Of a stretch of DNA of 64,000 nucleotides, positions 16,908 through 25,852 are shown in pieces. Origin of the DNA: Paracoccus alcaliphilus (GTDB lineage Bacteria; Pseudomonadota; Alphaproteobacteria; Rhodobacterales; Rhodobacteraceae). Position numbers and translations under genes: made by a program. A model generated the notes under the pieces. That model saw nothing but the letters and a program-made list of their open reading frames with translations. It was not told the DNA's origin and did not search any database. The stretch covers positions 434,001 to 498,000 of the forward strand of contig NZ_CP067124.1 in assembly GCF_028553725.1 (NCBI RefSeq), in the 5' to 3' direction. Positions within the stretch are counted from its first letter, which is position 1; each line of letters starts with the position of its first letter.

Positions 16908-17260
16908 TGTTCGGCCAGGGCGGCCCGGTGAAGGTCTTCGTGGCGACCCGGCCTGTCGACTTTCGCAAGGGGATCGACGGTCTGGCACTGGCGGTGCAGG
17001 AGATGTTCGGGATGGACCCGTTCTGCGGAGCCGCCTTTGTGTTCCGAGCGAAGCGGGCGGATCGGATCAAGCTCTTGATCTGGGATCAGACCGGGATGGT
17101 GCTGGTTCACAAGCGGCTCGAGGGCGGCAAGTTCGTCTGGCCACAGGTGCGCGACGGGGTCATGCGCATGTCCGGAGCGCAGTTTGCAGCGCTGTTTGAG
17201 GGCGTGGATTGGCGGCTGGTCCGACCCGAACGGGCGCGGCGCCCGCTGGCGGCGGGGTGA
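16904..17260 (+). CDS. tnpB: IS66 accessory protein TnpB (Orf2-like)
   Basis: 118 residues with the highly conserved IS66 Orf2 motifs VFVATRPVDFRKGIDGLA and KLLIWDQTGMVLVHKRLEGG. It is required for IS66 transposition together with TnpA; the biochemical role is unknown. The start overlaps the end of tnpA. Confidence 0.95.
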   Translation: MMFGQGGPVKVFVATRPVDFRKGIDGLALAVQEMFGMDPFCGAAFVFRAKRADRIKLLIWDQTGMVLVHKRLEGGKFVWPQVRDGVMRMSGAQFAALFEGVDWRLVRPERARRPLAAG

Positions 17261-17328
17261 CTGGCAGGCTGCGTCGAAACGCCTGTTTTTGCTGGCCTGC
17301 AAGGGCATCCTGTGATTCACTTCCCGCC

Positions 17329-18894
17329 ATGGAAACAGCTGATCTTGCGCGCGAAAACGCCCTGCTGAAGGCCCGCCTCGCCGAGGTGGAGGCGACGCTG
17401 GCCGAGACGCAAGAGGCCAATCGGCGGCTGCAGGATATCCTGCACGCGGCGCAGCGCGAGAAATTCGGCAAGCGCTCCGAAAAGCTCTCGCCCGACCAGT
17501 TCAACCTGCCCCTGGAAGATGCCGAATTTGCTCAAGGTGTGCTCGAGGCAGCACAAGAAAAGGCCGAAGCGGCGATGCAGCGGGCGCGCGGGGAAACACC
17601 CCGCAAGCCCAAGCGCAACCGCGGGCATCTGCCGTCCCATCTGCCTCGGGTTGAGCGCGTGATCGAGCCTGCCAGCACGCTCTGTCCCTGCGGTTGCGGC
17701 GAGATGTCCAGGATCGGGGAAGACGTGTCCGAACGTCTCGACGTGATCCCCGCCCAGTTCCGGGTGCTGGTCACGCGGCGCCCGAAATACGCCTGCCGCC
17801 GTTGCTCGCAAGCTGTCGCGCAGGCCCATGCCCCCGAGCATGTCGTGCCCGGCGGGCTGCCCACGGAACTCTTCATCGCCTGGATTATCGTCTCGAAGTT
17901 CGGTGACCACCTGCCGTTTTATCGGCAGGCCGAGATCTTCAAGCGGCAAGGGATCGATCTGGACCGCGGCACACTCGGCAACTGGGTCGGGCGCGCCTGT
18001 TTCCACCTGATGCCCGTCATCAACCAGATGCGTGCCCATCTGCGTGGCGCAGACCGCATCTTCGTGGATGAAACCCGCGCGCCGGTGCTGGAACCGGGCC
18101 TGAAACGCACCAAGAGCGGATTCTTCTGGGCCGTCGTATCCGATGATCGCGGCCATGGCGGGGCTGGCCCACCCATCGTGCTCTTCCACTATGCCCCTGG
18201 CCGGGGTAAGGCGCATCCGCTGAACTTCCTCGCCGGATACCACGGCCGCTTCCTGCAATGCGACGCCTACCAGTCCTACAACGCGATGACCGAGATCGCG
18301 CGCGACAATGGCCCGTGGCAACTGGTCTATTGCTGGACCCATGTCCGCCGCCGCTTCGTAAAGCGCTTCGAGAGCGATGGCTCACCCATTGCCGAGGAAA
18401 TGCTGCGCCAGATCGCGCTGCTTTATCAGATCGAGAAGTCCGTGCGGAGCAAGGAGGCCGCTATGCGCCTTGCTGCCCGGCGTGAGCATTCGGCCCCGAT
18501 CATCGCGGCGCTGAAACCCTGGCTGGAAGCCCAACTCTCGCGCATACCGCAGAAATCCCAGCTTGCCGAAGACATCCGCTACTCCCTCGCGCACTGGCCC
18601 GGACTGATCCGCTTCCTCGAGCACGGCATGCTGGAGCTCGACACCAACCCGGTCGAGAACCAGATCAGGCCGATTGCCCTGACAAGAAAAAATGCACTCT
18701 TCGCCGGGAATGAAGTCGGCGCCGAAAACTGGGCTATGCTCGCCTCGCTGGTCGCTACCTGCAAGATGTCCGACGTGAACCCGGTCGACTATCTCGCCGC
18801 CACACTGCGCGCCATCCTCGACGGTCACCCACAAAGCGGTATCGAAGACCTCATGCCATGGCGCTTCAACCAGCCGTCAAGCCTCGCAGCATAG
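17329..18894 (+). CDS. tnpC: IS66 transposase TnpC
   Basis: About 521 residues. N-terminal coiled coil (LARENALLKARLAEVEATLA), then the zinc-ribbon-like CPCGCGEM, then the DDE domain with IFVDETRAPVL, LQCDAYQSYNAM and a glutamate in the helix ending DTNPVENQIRPIAL. The C-terminus LPWRFN-type motif (LMPWRFNQ) is typical of the family. The ATG at 17329 is chosen over an upstream frame extension that lacks family similarity. Confidence 0.95.
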   Translation: METADLARENALLKARLAEVEATLAETQEANRRLQDILHAAQREKFGKRSEKLSPDQFNLPLEDAEFAQGVLEAAQEKAEAAMQRARGETPRKPKRNRGHLPSHLPRVERVIEPASTLCPCGCGEMSRIGEDVSERLDVIPAQFRVLVTRRPKYACRRCSQAVAQAHAPEHVVPGGLPTELFIAWIIVSKFGDHLPFYRQAEIFKRQGIDLDRGTLGNWVGRACFHLMPVINQMRAHLRGADRIFVDETRAPVLEPGLKRTKSGFFWAVVSDDRGHGGAGPPIVLFHYAPGRGKAHPLNFLAGYHGRFLQCDAYQSYNAMTEIARDNGPWQLVYCWTHVRRRFVKRFESDGSPIAEEMLRQIALLYQIEKSVRSKEAAMRLAARREHSAPIIAALKPWLEAQLSRIPQKSQLAEDIRYSLAHWPGLIRFLEHGMLELDTNPVENQIRPIALTRKNALFAGNEVGAENWAMLASLVATCKMSDVNPVDYLAATLRAILDGHPQSGIEDLMPWRFNQPSSLAA

Positions 18895-18942
18895 GGCCGC
18901 AACGTCGCGCTTACGTTCAGGGGTGGGAGAATGGGGCTTCAT

Positions 18943-19295
18943 CGGTGACCTGAAATTGCAAGGTTTCTGGCCAAAGCATACGAAACCCTGCAATCCAAAG
19001 CGAACAAAACCGAAGCTTCAGCATGCAAAATCAATGCCGTAAGGGTTATTCAGACCGGACTGATTAGCGAGAGGCAGCTTTGATCTCTGAGCGGTCATAT
19101 GCTGCATCACGCGCAAAGGTCTGTTTTATTGTTTTAGCCAAACATCCGCGTCATTTAGTGCTGAAGAAGACGCGCCAAATAGCGCTGGAGGTCACACATT
19201 TCCGTGTAACGCCGGACTGTATCCTATGGGTGTACCCAAAAGATACAGCACTACGGCAGGCTGCCTTCAGTCGACACGGAAAATTGTTCCTTTGC
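18943..19295. other. intergenic region between the IS relic and the defence operon
   Basis: About 350 bp of lower GC content. A 75-codon open frame on the plus strand (19080-19307) has no ribosome site and no recognisable similarity, so I do not call it a gene. No terminator with a T-run was found; the palindrome at 19296-19327 follows. Confidence 0.5.
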
Positions 19296-19327
19296 TCGAC
19301 AAGGTGATCAACTGATCACCTTGTCGA
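19296..19327. promoter_or_regulatory. perfect 32-bp palindrome across the DUF499 stop codon
   Basis: Arms TCGACAAGGTGATCA and TGATCACCTTGTCGA (15 bp each) are separated only by AC. The DUF499 stop codon (19308-19310, minus strand) lies inside the left arm. As RNA it would form a very stable hairpin at the 3' end of the defence operon, but without a U-run. It could be a transcript-end stabiliser, a rho-independent-like signal, or the scar of a duplication. Confidence 0.7.
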
Positions 19328-22300
19328 TGAAGCCCAATGTTGAAGCGTTTTCTGTCAGCGTTCTGACCTTCGACCGATCTAGGCCAGAAGGTACCTCGGC
19401 ATCGATCTCCAGGCGGAGTGTGACCTCGGCGCCAGGGACCGTTGTCAGCTGCTCCACGATCGCCTCAACGATTTGGGCCATATCTCTCGCAGGGCGGTCA
19501 GCCGAGATCATGACAGTGCCTTGGAACCTTGTTGGGTCTTTGGGCGCTTCGGGGGCTGGACCCACTGGGTCCGTGGTCCCGCCTTCACGCTCCCCGTCGG
19601 CTGTTGTTGGCGAGACTGGGGCACCAGATGAAGTTATCGAGGTGCTGGTGGTCCTTTCCGCTTGAGCAGGTACTTGTTTTGCTCTCGCGGCTTCAGCGAC
19701 AGTCGGCCTTACAATGACGCTGTCAGCGTCGATCGTGACGGCCGCGCTTCCTGCGCTTTCGATGGAAAGCCCACGATATTCGCTCTGAGCTTCATCGTAA
19801 GTTTCAGCATACGCGAAGGGGCCCGCCACCATTTGCGCAATCGAAGAACGAACGCAGCGGATCAGGGTATCCCGATCTTTCAGCCTGGGCAGGTAAGTGT
19901 ATCGGTTCAGGTATTCCCAAAGGTCTTTGAGATGCAGGTGGTCGCGATCGTTCCAGATATATTTTTCCAGCTCTCGGTTCAGGCGCTCCGGGCCAATCTC
20001 CGGAAGAAGAGCCTCTTCGCTGACGAGCTTCTTGCTTGCTCGGCTCAAAAGGCCATCCTGAGCGGGAATACGGGCCGATGAGAAGCCGACGTCGGTCTGG
20101 GCGCTGTCCTGATAAGGATAGATCAGGAAAGCCCATGTTTCCTTGAGCCTTGTCTGAACGGTCTCCTTGGCTTCCTGAGCCTTGTCTTTGGCGAGAGACA
20201 TCTCGCTGGACTTGAGGTCCAGGCGTCCGCTGTTCGCATCTCGAACGATCCCATCCCATGCCAGAAGAGAACGCATGGCGTCTTTCAGGTTATCGAGCTG
20301 ACGGGCGTCCGCAGCCAGGAAGACCAAGGTATTGCGATAGACGCGGGGCGTTGAGCCACGTTGAAGCAGGATGTCCTTCACTTCCGTCATCGCATCCGAG
20401 TTGTCTCGGCCATTGTGCGGATGCGCCACGCCAAGAACCACGGCACGGACACCGCCCGCCTCATCTGGCACAGCTGCGGAGCTGTCCGGGGCAACCTGGA
20501 CGGCATCGAAGTTTCCACGATCGGCAATGCCGTTGATGTAGGTCGACAGGGCCTTGTCGATTTCGACAAGGACAAGCGCCTCTTCGAGTTGACCCGCGCG
20601 ATCCGCAGCTGCGCGATTTAGGCTCGGCGACATCGAGTACCAGTATCGACCGAGGTCACCATGCATGAACTTGGCTTGGTTGGTCAGACGGCGCAGTGCA
20701 TCGCCGAAAATTGCAATCTTCTCGCCTGGCTGCACGACCCCCAAGTTAATCTGTTTATCATCGAGGCCTTTATTCTCAGAAGAATACAGTGGGGCAGTCC
20801 CCATGAACACAGTCCGCGCAACTCTGCGAGTGGCCGAGTACTTGTTCAGGTTCGGAGCGGCCTGATCGACCCTGTATGGTGTCGAAGACGTGCCATCAAT
20901 GTCGCCCGCAATGATCGCCTGCCACGACGGGTCCAGATAGTGCAGAAGCTCGGGCTCCACCCGTTCAGAACTGATGGACACACTGCCCGGCATGATCATG
21001 ACGGAAGGATCGCCGGACATCCAAAGCTCATGGATGACCTGGGCCATGAGACGCAGAACACCGCGTGTCCGCTGGAATTTCTCAAGCGACCCCCAAGCGG
21101 TGTAGAGCTGATCGAACAGGTCCGGATGGATCGGATAGGCCTTCTCCAGTTTCCGGCGGTAATCTTCGTCCGCACAGCCGAGCGGGAAGTCATTCGGGCT
21201 CTCTCGATACAGCTTCGCAAACTGCTTCAGGGTGTTATCGCGATGACGATAATTGTCACTCGGGATTTCCCGGAACAGGCGACGCCGGACGATCTCGTAG
21301 CTTTCTTCCTGCGACGCCGGTCGCCATGAGCTTTCGACACGGCTGAAGGTCTGTTTCAGACGAGCCAGAGCTTCCTGCCCCCCCTCACCGCCGACCTCGA
21401 TCTGAGAGGCAGGCAAGGAGGCGACCAACAGCGTTTGCGGTGCGGCTTTCACCGCCTCGGTCAGCGCTTGGACAAAGGACAGGTTCGCGTCGAACGAACC
21501 GGACGGCAGCCCCTCGATCTTGTATATCTGGCGCAGGTAGGCGACCCATTCGTCGATCAGGATCAGACAGGGGGAGAATTTGTTGAAGATCTCTTCCAGC
21601 AGGTTCGAGCCTGGTGCGATACCGCGGGCATCGTTTTCCGCGATCATGTCGAAGCCAGCTTGACCGCCAAGCTGCCATGCCAGCTCGCCCCAAGTTGTCT
21701 TGATGACCTGCCCACCTTCCAGAGTGATGACGTCCTGCGGGCCGCGCGACGTTCCGACCAGAACGGCGCGATTGACCTTCTCGGGGACATCCAGCCCGTT
21801 GCGCGACAGCAGCTGATCGAGGCCCGGCAGATCGCCGACACGGGTTTGCCCGGCCATGTGATAGAGCGCCAGCATCGAGTGCGTCTTGCCACCGCCGAAG
21901 TTGGTTTGCAGCTCGACCACCGGATCACCACCGGCACCCGACAGGCGCTTAGCCGCGCCTTTGAGCAGGGCGCTCAGGCCCTCGGTCAGATAGGTCCGGC
22001 TGAAGAACTCGCGCGGATCACAGTATTCCTGCGCCGCCGTCCCTTTGTGGACCTTGGCAAGGTCAGCGGCGAACTCGGCCTGCTGGAACTCGCCGGTCGC
22101 CACGTCCTGATGCGGCTCCACCACTTCGCGCCAGGGCAGCAGGCCCGAAACGGTCTCGGTCGAAATCGTTGTGGAACTGCTCCTCTTGCGCTCCTCGTTC
22201 CGGGCAAGCTCGGTGAACTTGGTCCGCAGGATCGACTCCCGCATCTTGCCGATCTCGTCGGCGCTGTCCCCGGCGCTCACCGCGTCGAGGATGCGGCGCA

Positions 22301-22640
22301 TGCTGTCCAGCGCCCGTTCCGCATCGTCGTAGGAGAACTTGCCATCATGGGCGAGCTTGTTGCGGACGTCGATCAGCTCGTTGACGATCGAGCGGTGCGT
22401 CCGGTCCAGAACGTCGCGAAATGCCTCGTTCCAGAGGCGCTCCATGATCTTCAGAAGCTTCTGCGTGTCGAGCGCGAACTTGCCGTTGGATTCCGGCCGC
22501 CATTCGGGGAAGCGCGAGATCACATCTTGCGGCCATCCCTTGCCCATCCCCGCTTCGAGCCGTTGCATCACGAAGGGCTGAAGGCCCTTCTGCATATGCT
22601 CCATCCCCTCGAACACATATTGGCGCGTGCTTTTTGCCAT
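19308..22640 (-). CDS. DUF499 AAA+-type ATPase of a putative anti-phage system
   Basis: 1110 residues. Walker A NFGGGKTHSML lies near residue 247 and Walker B CLILIDEWVAYLRQI near 362; the N-terminal block EYCDPREFFSRTYLTEGL precedes the P-loop, as in DUF499 proteins. The C-terminal 200 residues are Thr/Pro-rich then end in a compact basic domain. DUF499 proteins are repeatedly found beside DUF1156 methyltransferases in defence islands. Here it is the last gene of the operon, 12 bp after the DUF1156 gene. Probable role: ATP-driven remodelling or loading partner of the modification enzyme; this is inferred. Confidence 0.88.
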   Translation of the reverse strand: MAKSTRQYVFEGMEHMQKGLQPFVMQRLEAGMGKGWPQDVISRFPEWRPESNGKFALDTQKLLKIMERLWNEAFRDVLDRTHRSIVNELIDVRNKLAHDGKFSYDDAERALDSMRRILDAVSAGDSADEIGKMRESILRTKFTELARNEERKRSSSTTISTETVSGLLPWREVVEPHQDVATGEFQQAEFAADLAKVHKGTAAQEYCDPREFFSRTYLTEGLSALLKGAAKRLSGAGGDPVVELQTNFGGGKTHSMLALYHMAGQTRVGDLPGLDQLLSRNGLDVPEKVNRAVLVGTSRGPQDVITLEGGQVIKTTWGELAWQLGGQAGFDMIAENDARGIAPGSNLLEEIFNKFSPCLILIDEWVAYLRQIYKIEGLPSGSFDANLSFVQALTEAVKAAPQTLLVASLPASQIEVGGEGGQEALARLKQTFSRVESSWRPASQEESYEIVRRRLFREIPSDNYRHRDNTLKQFAKLYRESPNDFPLGCADEDYRRKLEKAYPIHPDLFDQLYTAWGSLEKFQRTRGVLRLMAQVIHELWMSGDPSVMIMPGSVSISSERVEPELLHYLDPSWQAIIAGDIDGTSSTPYRVDQAAPNLNKYSATRRVARTVFMGTAPLYSSENKGLDDKQINLGVVQPGEKIAIFGDALRRLTNQAKFMHGDLGRYWYSMSPSLNRAAADRAGQLEEALVLVEIDKALSTYINGIADRGNFDAVQVAPDSSAAVPDEAGGVRAVVLGVAHPHNGRDNSDAMTEVKDILLQRGSTPRVYRNTLVFLAADARQLDNLKDAMRSLLAWDGIVRDANSGRLDLKSSEMSLAKDKAQEAKETVQTRLKETWAFLIYPYQDSAQTDVGFSSARIPAQDGLLSRASKKLVSEEALLPEIGPERLNRELEKYIWNDRDHLHLKDLWEYLNRYTYLPRLKDRDTLIRCVRSSIAQMVAGPFAYAETYDEAQSEYRGLSIESAGSAAVTIDADSVIVRPTVAEAARAKQVPAQAERTTSTSITSSGAPVSPTTADGEREGGTTDPVGPAPEAPKDPTRFQGTVMISADRPARDMAQIVEAIVEQLTTVPGAEVTLRLEIDAEVPSGLDRSKVRTLTENASTLGFIDKVIS

Positions 22641-22652
22641 CTCAAATCACCT

Positions 22653-25448
22653 TCAAATATCCATGCGGGTCTGGCGGTTCTTGTCGGTCACGTGAATCGT
22701 GGCCGCCAGCCGGGTCAAATCTGTCCAGACGGCGATCAGGCCGTTGTAGGAGGTCGCCTCCTTCGCATCCTGGCGCTTGTTGCCGCAGACGTCGTAGAGG
22801 TAATAGGCAAGGTCCTTGACCGTCTCGGCCCGCTCGCTGCCGATCTTCTTCAGCAATTCTGCAGCCGCATATTCGCCGTCATTTTCCAGCGTGCGGATCA
22901 GGTGCTGGCAGGCCTCCCAGATCGTAAAATGATCATCGGTCTCGGGGTCCCACTCGGGGTCGATCTCGTCGCGCTTGAAGATGCGTACGCTCCCGGCCGA
23001 GCTCTCGACGATCCCGGCATGTTTGACACTTTCGACCGAGATGCCGCGCGCCGTGGCGATGCTGTTGGCGGTGCCATACTCGCCCTTGTCGAACCCGTGC
23101 TGCTGGAACCAGGTCGCGGTAAAGCGTGTCTCGGCATCGAACTCGCCATGCAGGTCGTTCAGATATTCGTCCAGCTGGGTGTTGATCAGTTGCAAGGCCG
23201 TCTTGACCGTCATCGGGCTGTCGTCTGCTTCAAGCACGGCGGCATACCGAGAGAACACACCCATGCCGGGGCCGATAGCCGATTGCGGCATGTCTGCGGG
23301 AGAGACGTTGGCAGCCTGAAGCTCGGCAATAGCTGGCGGAAGCTCTCGCTTCAGCGTGCGGATGAACTCGGCCCGAGTAACAGATTCAGCAGTCGCGTCC
23401 TTTTTGCGACAGACGAGGACTACTGAGTTGGCTAGGGCATTAGTGCCTTTGGCAATTAGGCGCCCTGGACTCTCTGTTCGAATTGGCCAAGTGCCAAGTA
23501 CTGAAAACCCCGCGGAAATAACTGCCTGCAGAAAAGTGGCCCAACCCGTTGAGCTAACCCCCTCTTGATCAACCTCGCTTTGCTTGAATGCGTAATAGAT
23601 CGTAGCGGGGATTGCTGTGGAGCTTCGCTCTGCCATACGTGCAATCGCTGCCGTCATCCCTTCCAGAAAGAAGCGCTCAGCGGCATCATTACCCCCATGC
23701 CGGTATGGAGTGGCTACTAACTCTTCAGTCTTCGGTGTAGCCAAGACGCCAAAAAGATCTGGAAAGGTGGGTTTCAAAGACTGCTTCAGCCAGCAGTAGA
23801 AGAAGTCTGAAAGGTCAGCATAACCAATATTGTCATAATATGGCGGATCAGACGAAATAACGGTCCCAAACTCATACTGAACCTCTCCGGCGTTTATTTG
23901 ATTCACTGATCCGAAACCACGAGCGGGAAAGTCAGCGACAGATTTGCTGATTTTCTCTATTGGTGTGAGCCAGTTTCCTCCTGAATTGGAGAAAAAATTT
24001 ACTTCCGCATAATCCCAAACCATTGGGATAGCCTGCCGAGCAAATGTCTCACGCAATGCACCGCGATCACTCATCCAGCTTGTCACAGTTGATCCGAGGT
24101 TGGTCAATTTTGATATCGCAAATGCCAAGTAGACACTCACGGCTTCGGCGTAGGCCTTCCCTCCCGTCCCCCCGTCTCTTATAGGGGTAGGATCGGAGCC
24201 ATGGTATTCTATGGCATCATTTTCGATCTGTTCGCGCGCCAGATGTACTAGATCGGTGAAGGTATTGAGCGCAACAAGTTGGCGATCAGTAAATAAGTCT
24301 CCAAACGTTTCCATTCCGTAGGCTGGCGGCGAAAACCATCGCGGATTTTTCGGTTGAAGTTGTTCTGGCTTCCAATCGGGAACTGCACATCTTGCAATGT
24401 CCTCATGGGTCTTGGAAGGCGAAAAGTAAAGGCGCCCACCTTTGCCTTCCCCGACGATGGCGATGAGTACTTGGCCTAGCTTCCCGGCTTTACCTGCAGA
24501 AGTAATATGTTTTGCGGTAATCGCAGTATCCGACATCAAACAACGAAAGTTACTTCCGCGACCTGCCTTAGTTCCCGATTTTGCTGTAGCTAACTCCGCC
24601 TTGGTCCCACCATGACGAACATTGTAGGAAATTGTTTTGGTCTTGCGGTCCACAACTGGTTCGATCCAGGCTTCCTTTCCGCTTCTCGAGCTGAGCAAAA
24701 AGCTTGACGTAATGGGAACCTGTACGTCTGAAAACGCAGGATCTGGGCTCGGAACAGTGCGCGCCCAAATCCAAGCAATTACAGTTGCCGTTCCACCACC
24801 TTGTTCTTTTGGTAGGTCCACTTTGGGGTAAAGATGTCCTATGCGCTCCCAAGCCTTCTCGCGCATCCATTCCCCATAGTATTTCACATCCTCGGCCAGC
24901 CCTTCGGAGTTGCGATAGAAGGACCGGTCCTTGATGCCCGGATGGATCGGCTCCAAGTCCTTGAACTTCGGCGGGATCTCGATCATCGCCTTGCCGATCA
25001 TCACCGCCACCGGGTTCAGGTCCGACCCATAGGCGGGCAGGCCCAGGCGCTGCGCCTCCAGCGGGATCGACCCACCCCCCGAGAATGGGTCATAGACCGG
25101 CGGCATCTCACCCCCGCAGCTGCGTCGGATTTCCGCCCGCGCCCGCTCCAGAACTTCCTCGTTGGTCGAGTTCTCCCATTTCACCAGCTCCTCGATGATC
25201 TGGAACAGGCGCTTGCGCTCGGCCTCCACCGCCTCTTCGGTCGGGAACTGATCCGGGTGGCTGGAGGGGTCATCCACCAGCTGCGCAAATAGCACCGCCC
25301 GACACGCCGCCAACGGCCGCCGCGCCCACCACTGGTGCAGCGTGCTGGGATGCCCATGCCGGATCGACTTCTCCCGCGCCGAAGCCGCATTGATCGCTTC
25401 CAGCGGGATCGCGACTTCGATCAGCTTCTTTTTATAAGTTTGGGTCAT
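22653..25448 (-). CDS. DUF1156 DNA methyltransferase-like protein
   Basis: 931 residues. The N-terminus has the DUF1156 signature HGHPSTLHQWWARRPLAACR (residues 31-50). A SAM-binding motif I, DPFSGGGSIPLEAQRLG, begins at residue 120, and a catalytic motif IV, DPPYYDNIGYADL, lies near residue 532; DPPY points to amino-methylation of adenine or cytosine. Its start overlaps the ASCH stop as ATGA and it lies 12 bp before DUF499. GC content falls in the middle third (about 23400-24830), where the target-recognition part would be expected, which suggests domain exchange. Target sequence unknown. Confidence 0.9.
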   Translation of the reverse strand: MTQTYKKKLIEVAIPLEAINAASAREKSIRHGHPSTLHQWWARRPLAACRAVLFAQLVDDPSSHPDQFPTEEAVEAERKRLFQIIEELVKWENSTNEEVLERARAEIRRSCGGEMPPVYDPFSGGGSIPLEAQRLGLPAYGSDLNPVAVMIGKAMIEIPPKFKDLEPIHPGIKDRSFYRNSEGLAEDVKYYGEWMREKAWERIGHLYPKVDLPKEQGGGTATVIAWIWARTVPSPDPAFSDVQVPITSSFLLSSRSGKEAWIEPVVDRKTKTISYNVRHGGTKAELATAKSGTKAGRGSNFRCLMSDTAITAKHITSAGKAGKLGQVLIAIVGEGKGGRLYFSPSKTHEDIARCAVPDWKPEQLQPKNPRWFSPPAYGMETFGDLFTDRQLVALNTFTDLVHLAREQIENDAIEYHGSDPTPIRDGGTGGKAYAEAVSVYLAFAISKLTNLGSTVTSWMSDRGALRETFARQAIPMVWDYAEVNFFSNSGGNWLTPIEKISKSVADFPARGFGSVNQINAGEVQYEFGTVISSDPPYYDNIGYADLSDFFYCWLKQSLKPTFPDLFGVLATPKTEELVATPYRHGGNDAAERFFLEGMTAAIARMAERSSTAIPATIYYAFKQSEVDQEGVSSTGWATFLQAVISAGFSVLGTWPIRTESPGRLIAKGTNALANSVVLVCRKKDATAESVTRAEFIRTLKRELPPAIAELQAANVSPADMPQSAIGPGMGVFSRYAAVLEADDSPMTVKTALQLINTQLDEYLNDLHGEFDAETRFTATWFQQHGFDKGEYGTANSIATARGISVESVKHAGIVESSAGSVRIFKRDEIDPEWDPETDDHFTIWEACQHLIRTLENDGEYAAAELLKKIGSERAETVKDLAYYLYDVCGNKRQDAKEATSYNGLIAVWTDLTRLAATIHVTDKNRQTRMDI

Positions 25449-25852
25449 GCGAGTGCCTTTACAGCTTCGTCTTCTGCTAGGGCATCAGATACGCGTTGAT
25501 CGAGGGCGACCCAGATGACGGCGCCGCTCTTGTGGGTGTAGGGAATAGGCCGGTGAAGTCTGACGGCGTTCGACATGATCCAGGCATGTCGGTGTCGCGC
25601 GAATTTACCGGACAGGAATGTCTCGGGCGGGATGTGATGCTTGTCCTGGTTGTCGAGCATCTTCTGATCCGACAGCGGGCCATCCGCGCCTACCATGCGA
25701 GCCACGCCGACGACATGGCCGCTGCCTTTCTTGACGAGACCGATCCAGCCGCGCTGCTTGGCAGAGGTGCTCCGCATCTCCCATGTTTTCTCTCCCCTCA
25801 TGATCTTGCTGATCCAGGGTTCGTCGATGATGAGAGCTTTTTCGATTTTCAT
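25445..25852 (-). CDS. ASCH-domain protein
   Basis: 135 residues. MKIEKALIIDEPWISKIMRG followed by KTWEMRS is the classic ASCH (PUA-like) start, in which the K-x-WE-R elements line the nucleic-acid or modified-base pocket. It overlaps both neighbours by 4 bp (ATGA at 25849-25852 and at 25445-25448), so it is translated in lockstep with the helicase and the methyltransferase. ASCH proteins bind RNA or modified nucleotides; in a modification operon it could read the methylated base. That role is inferred. Confidence 0.85.
   Translation of the reverse strand: MKIEKALIIDEPWISKIMRGEKTWEMRSTSAKQRGWIGLVKKGSGHVVGVARMVGADGPLSDQKMLDNQDKHHIPPETFLSGKFARHRHAWIMSNAVRLHRPIPYTHKSGAVIWVALDQRVSDALAEDEAVKALA

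Larger units (their letters stand above)
16389..18914 (+). mobile_element. complete IS66-family insertion sequence with 8-bp target duplication
   Basis: Length 2526 bp. The left end GTAAGCGCGACG at 16389 is matched by the inverted right end finishing at 18914. The target duplication GTTCAGGG is present at 16381-16388 and 18915-18922; 8 bp is the IS66 standard. It carries the usual three genes tnpA, tnpB and tnpC in order. Perfect ends, a perfect duplication and open reading frames mean a recent and possibly still active insertion. Confidence 0.95.
16320..18942 (-). pseudogene. IS5-type transposase relic interrupted by IS66
   Basis: When the IS66 element and one target copy are removed, the minus strand reads from an ATG at 18942 across the gap: MKPHSPTPEQ then DDLLRPRLVDMI, which resembles the N-terminus of a group of IS5-family transposases. 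After that the frame no longer follows the family, so only the first 20-30 codons survive. The older element was thus already decayed or later truncated. Nothing else coding was recognised at 16169-16388. Confidence 0.5.

Noticed and set aside
19080..19307. 75-codon open frame ending next to the defence operon
   Set aside because: No ribosome site, no family resemblance, and its end overlaps the palindrome; probably non-coding.
21435..23426. Long plus-strand open frame of more than 660 codons
   Set aside because: It is the antisense of the DUF499/DUF1156 genes, which have clear motifs and ribosome-coupled junctions. High GC makes long antisense frames common here.
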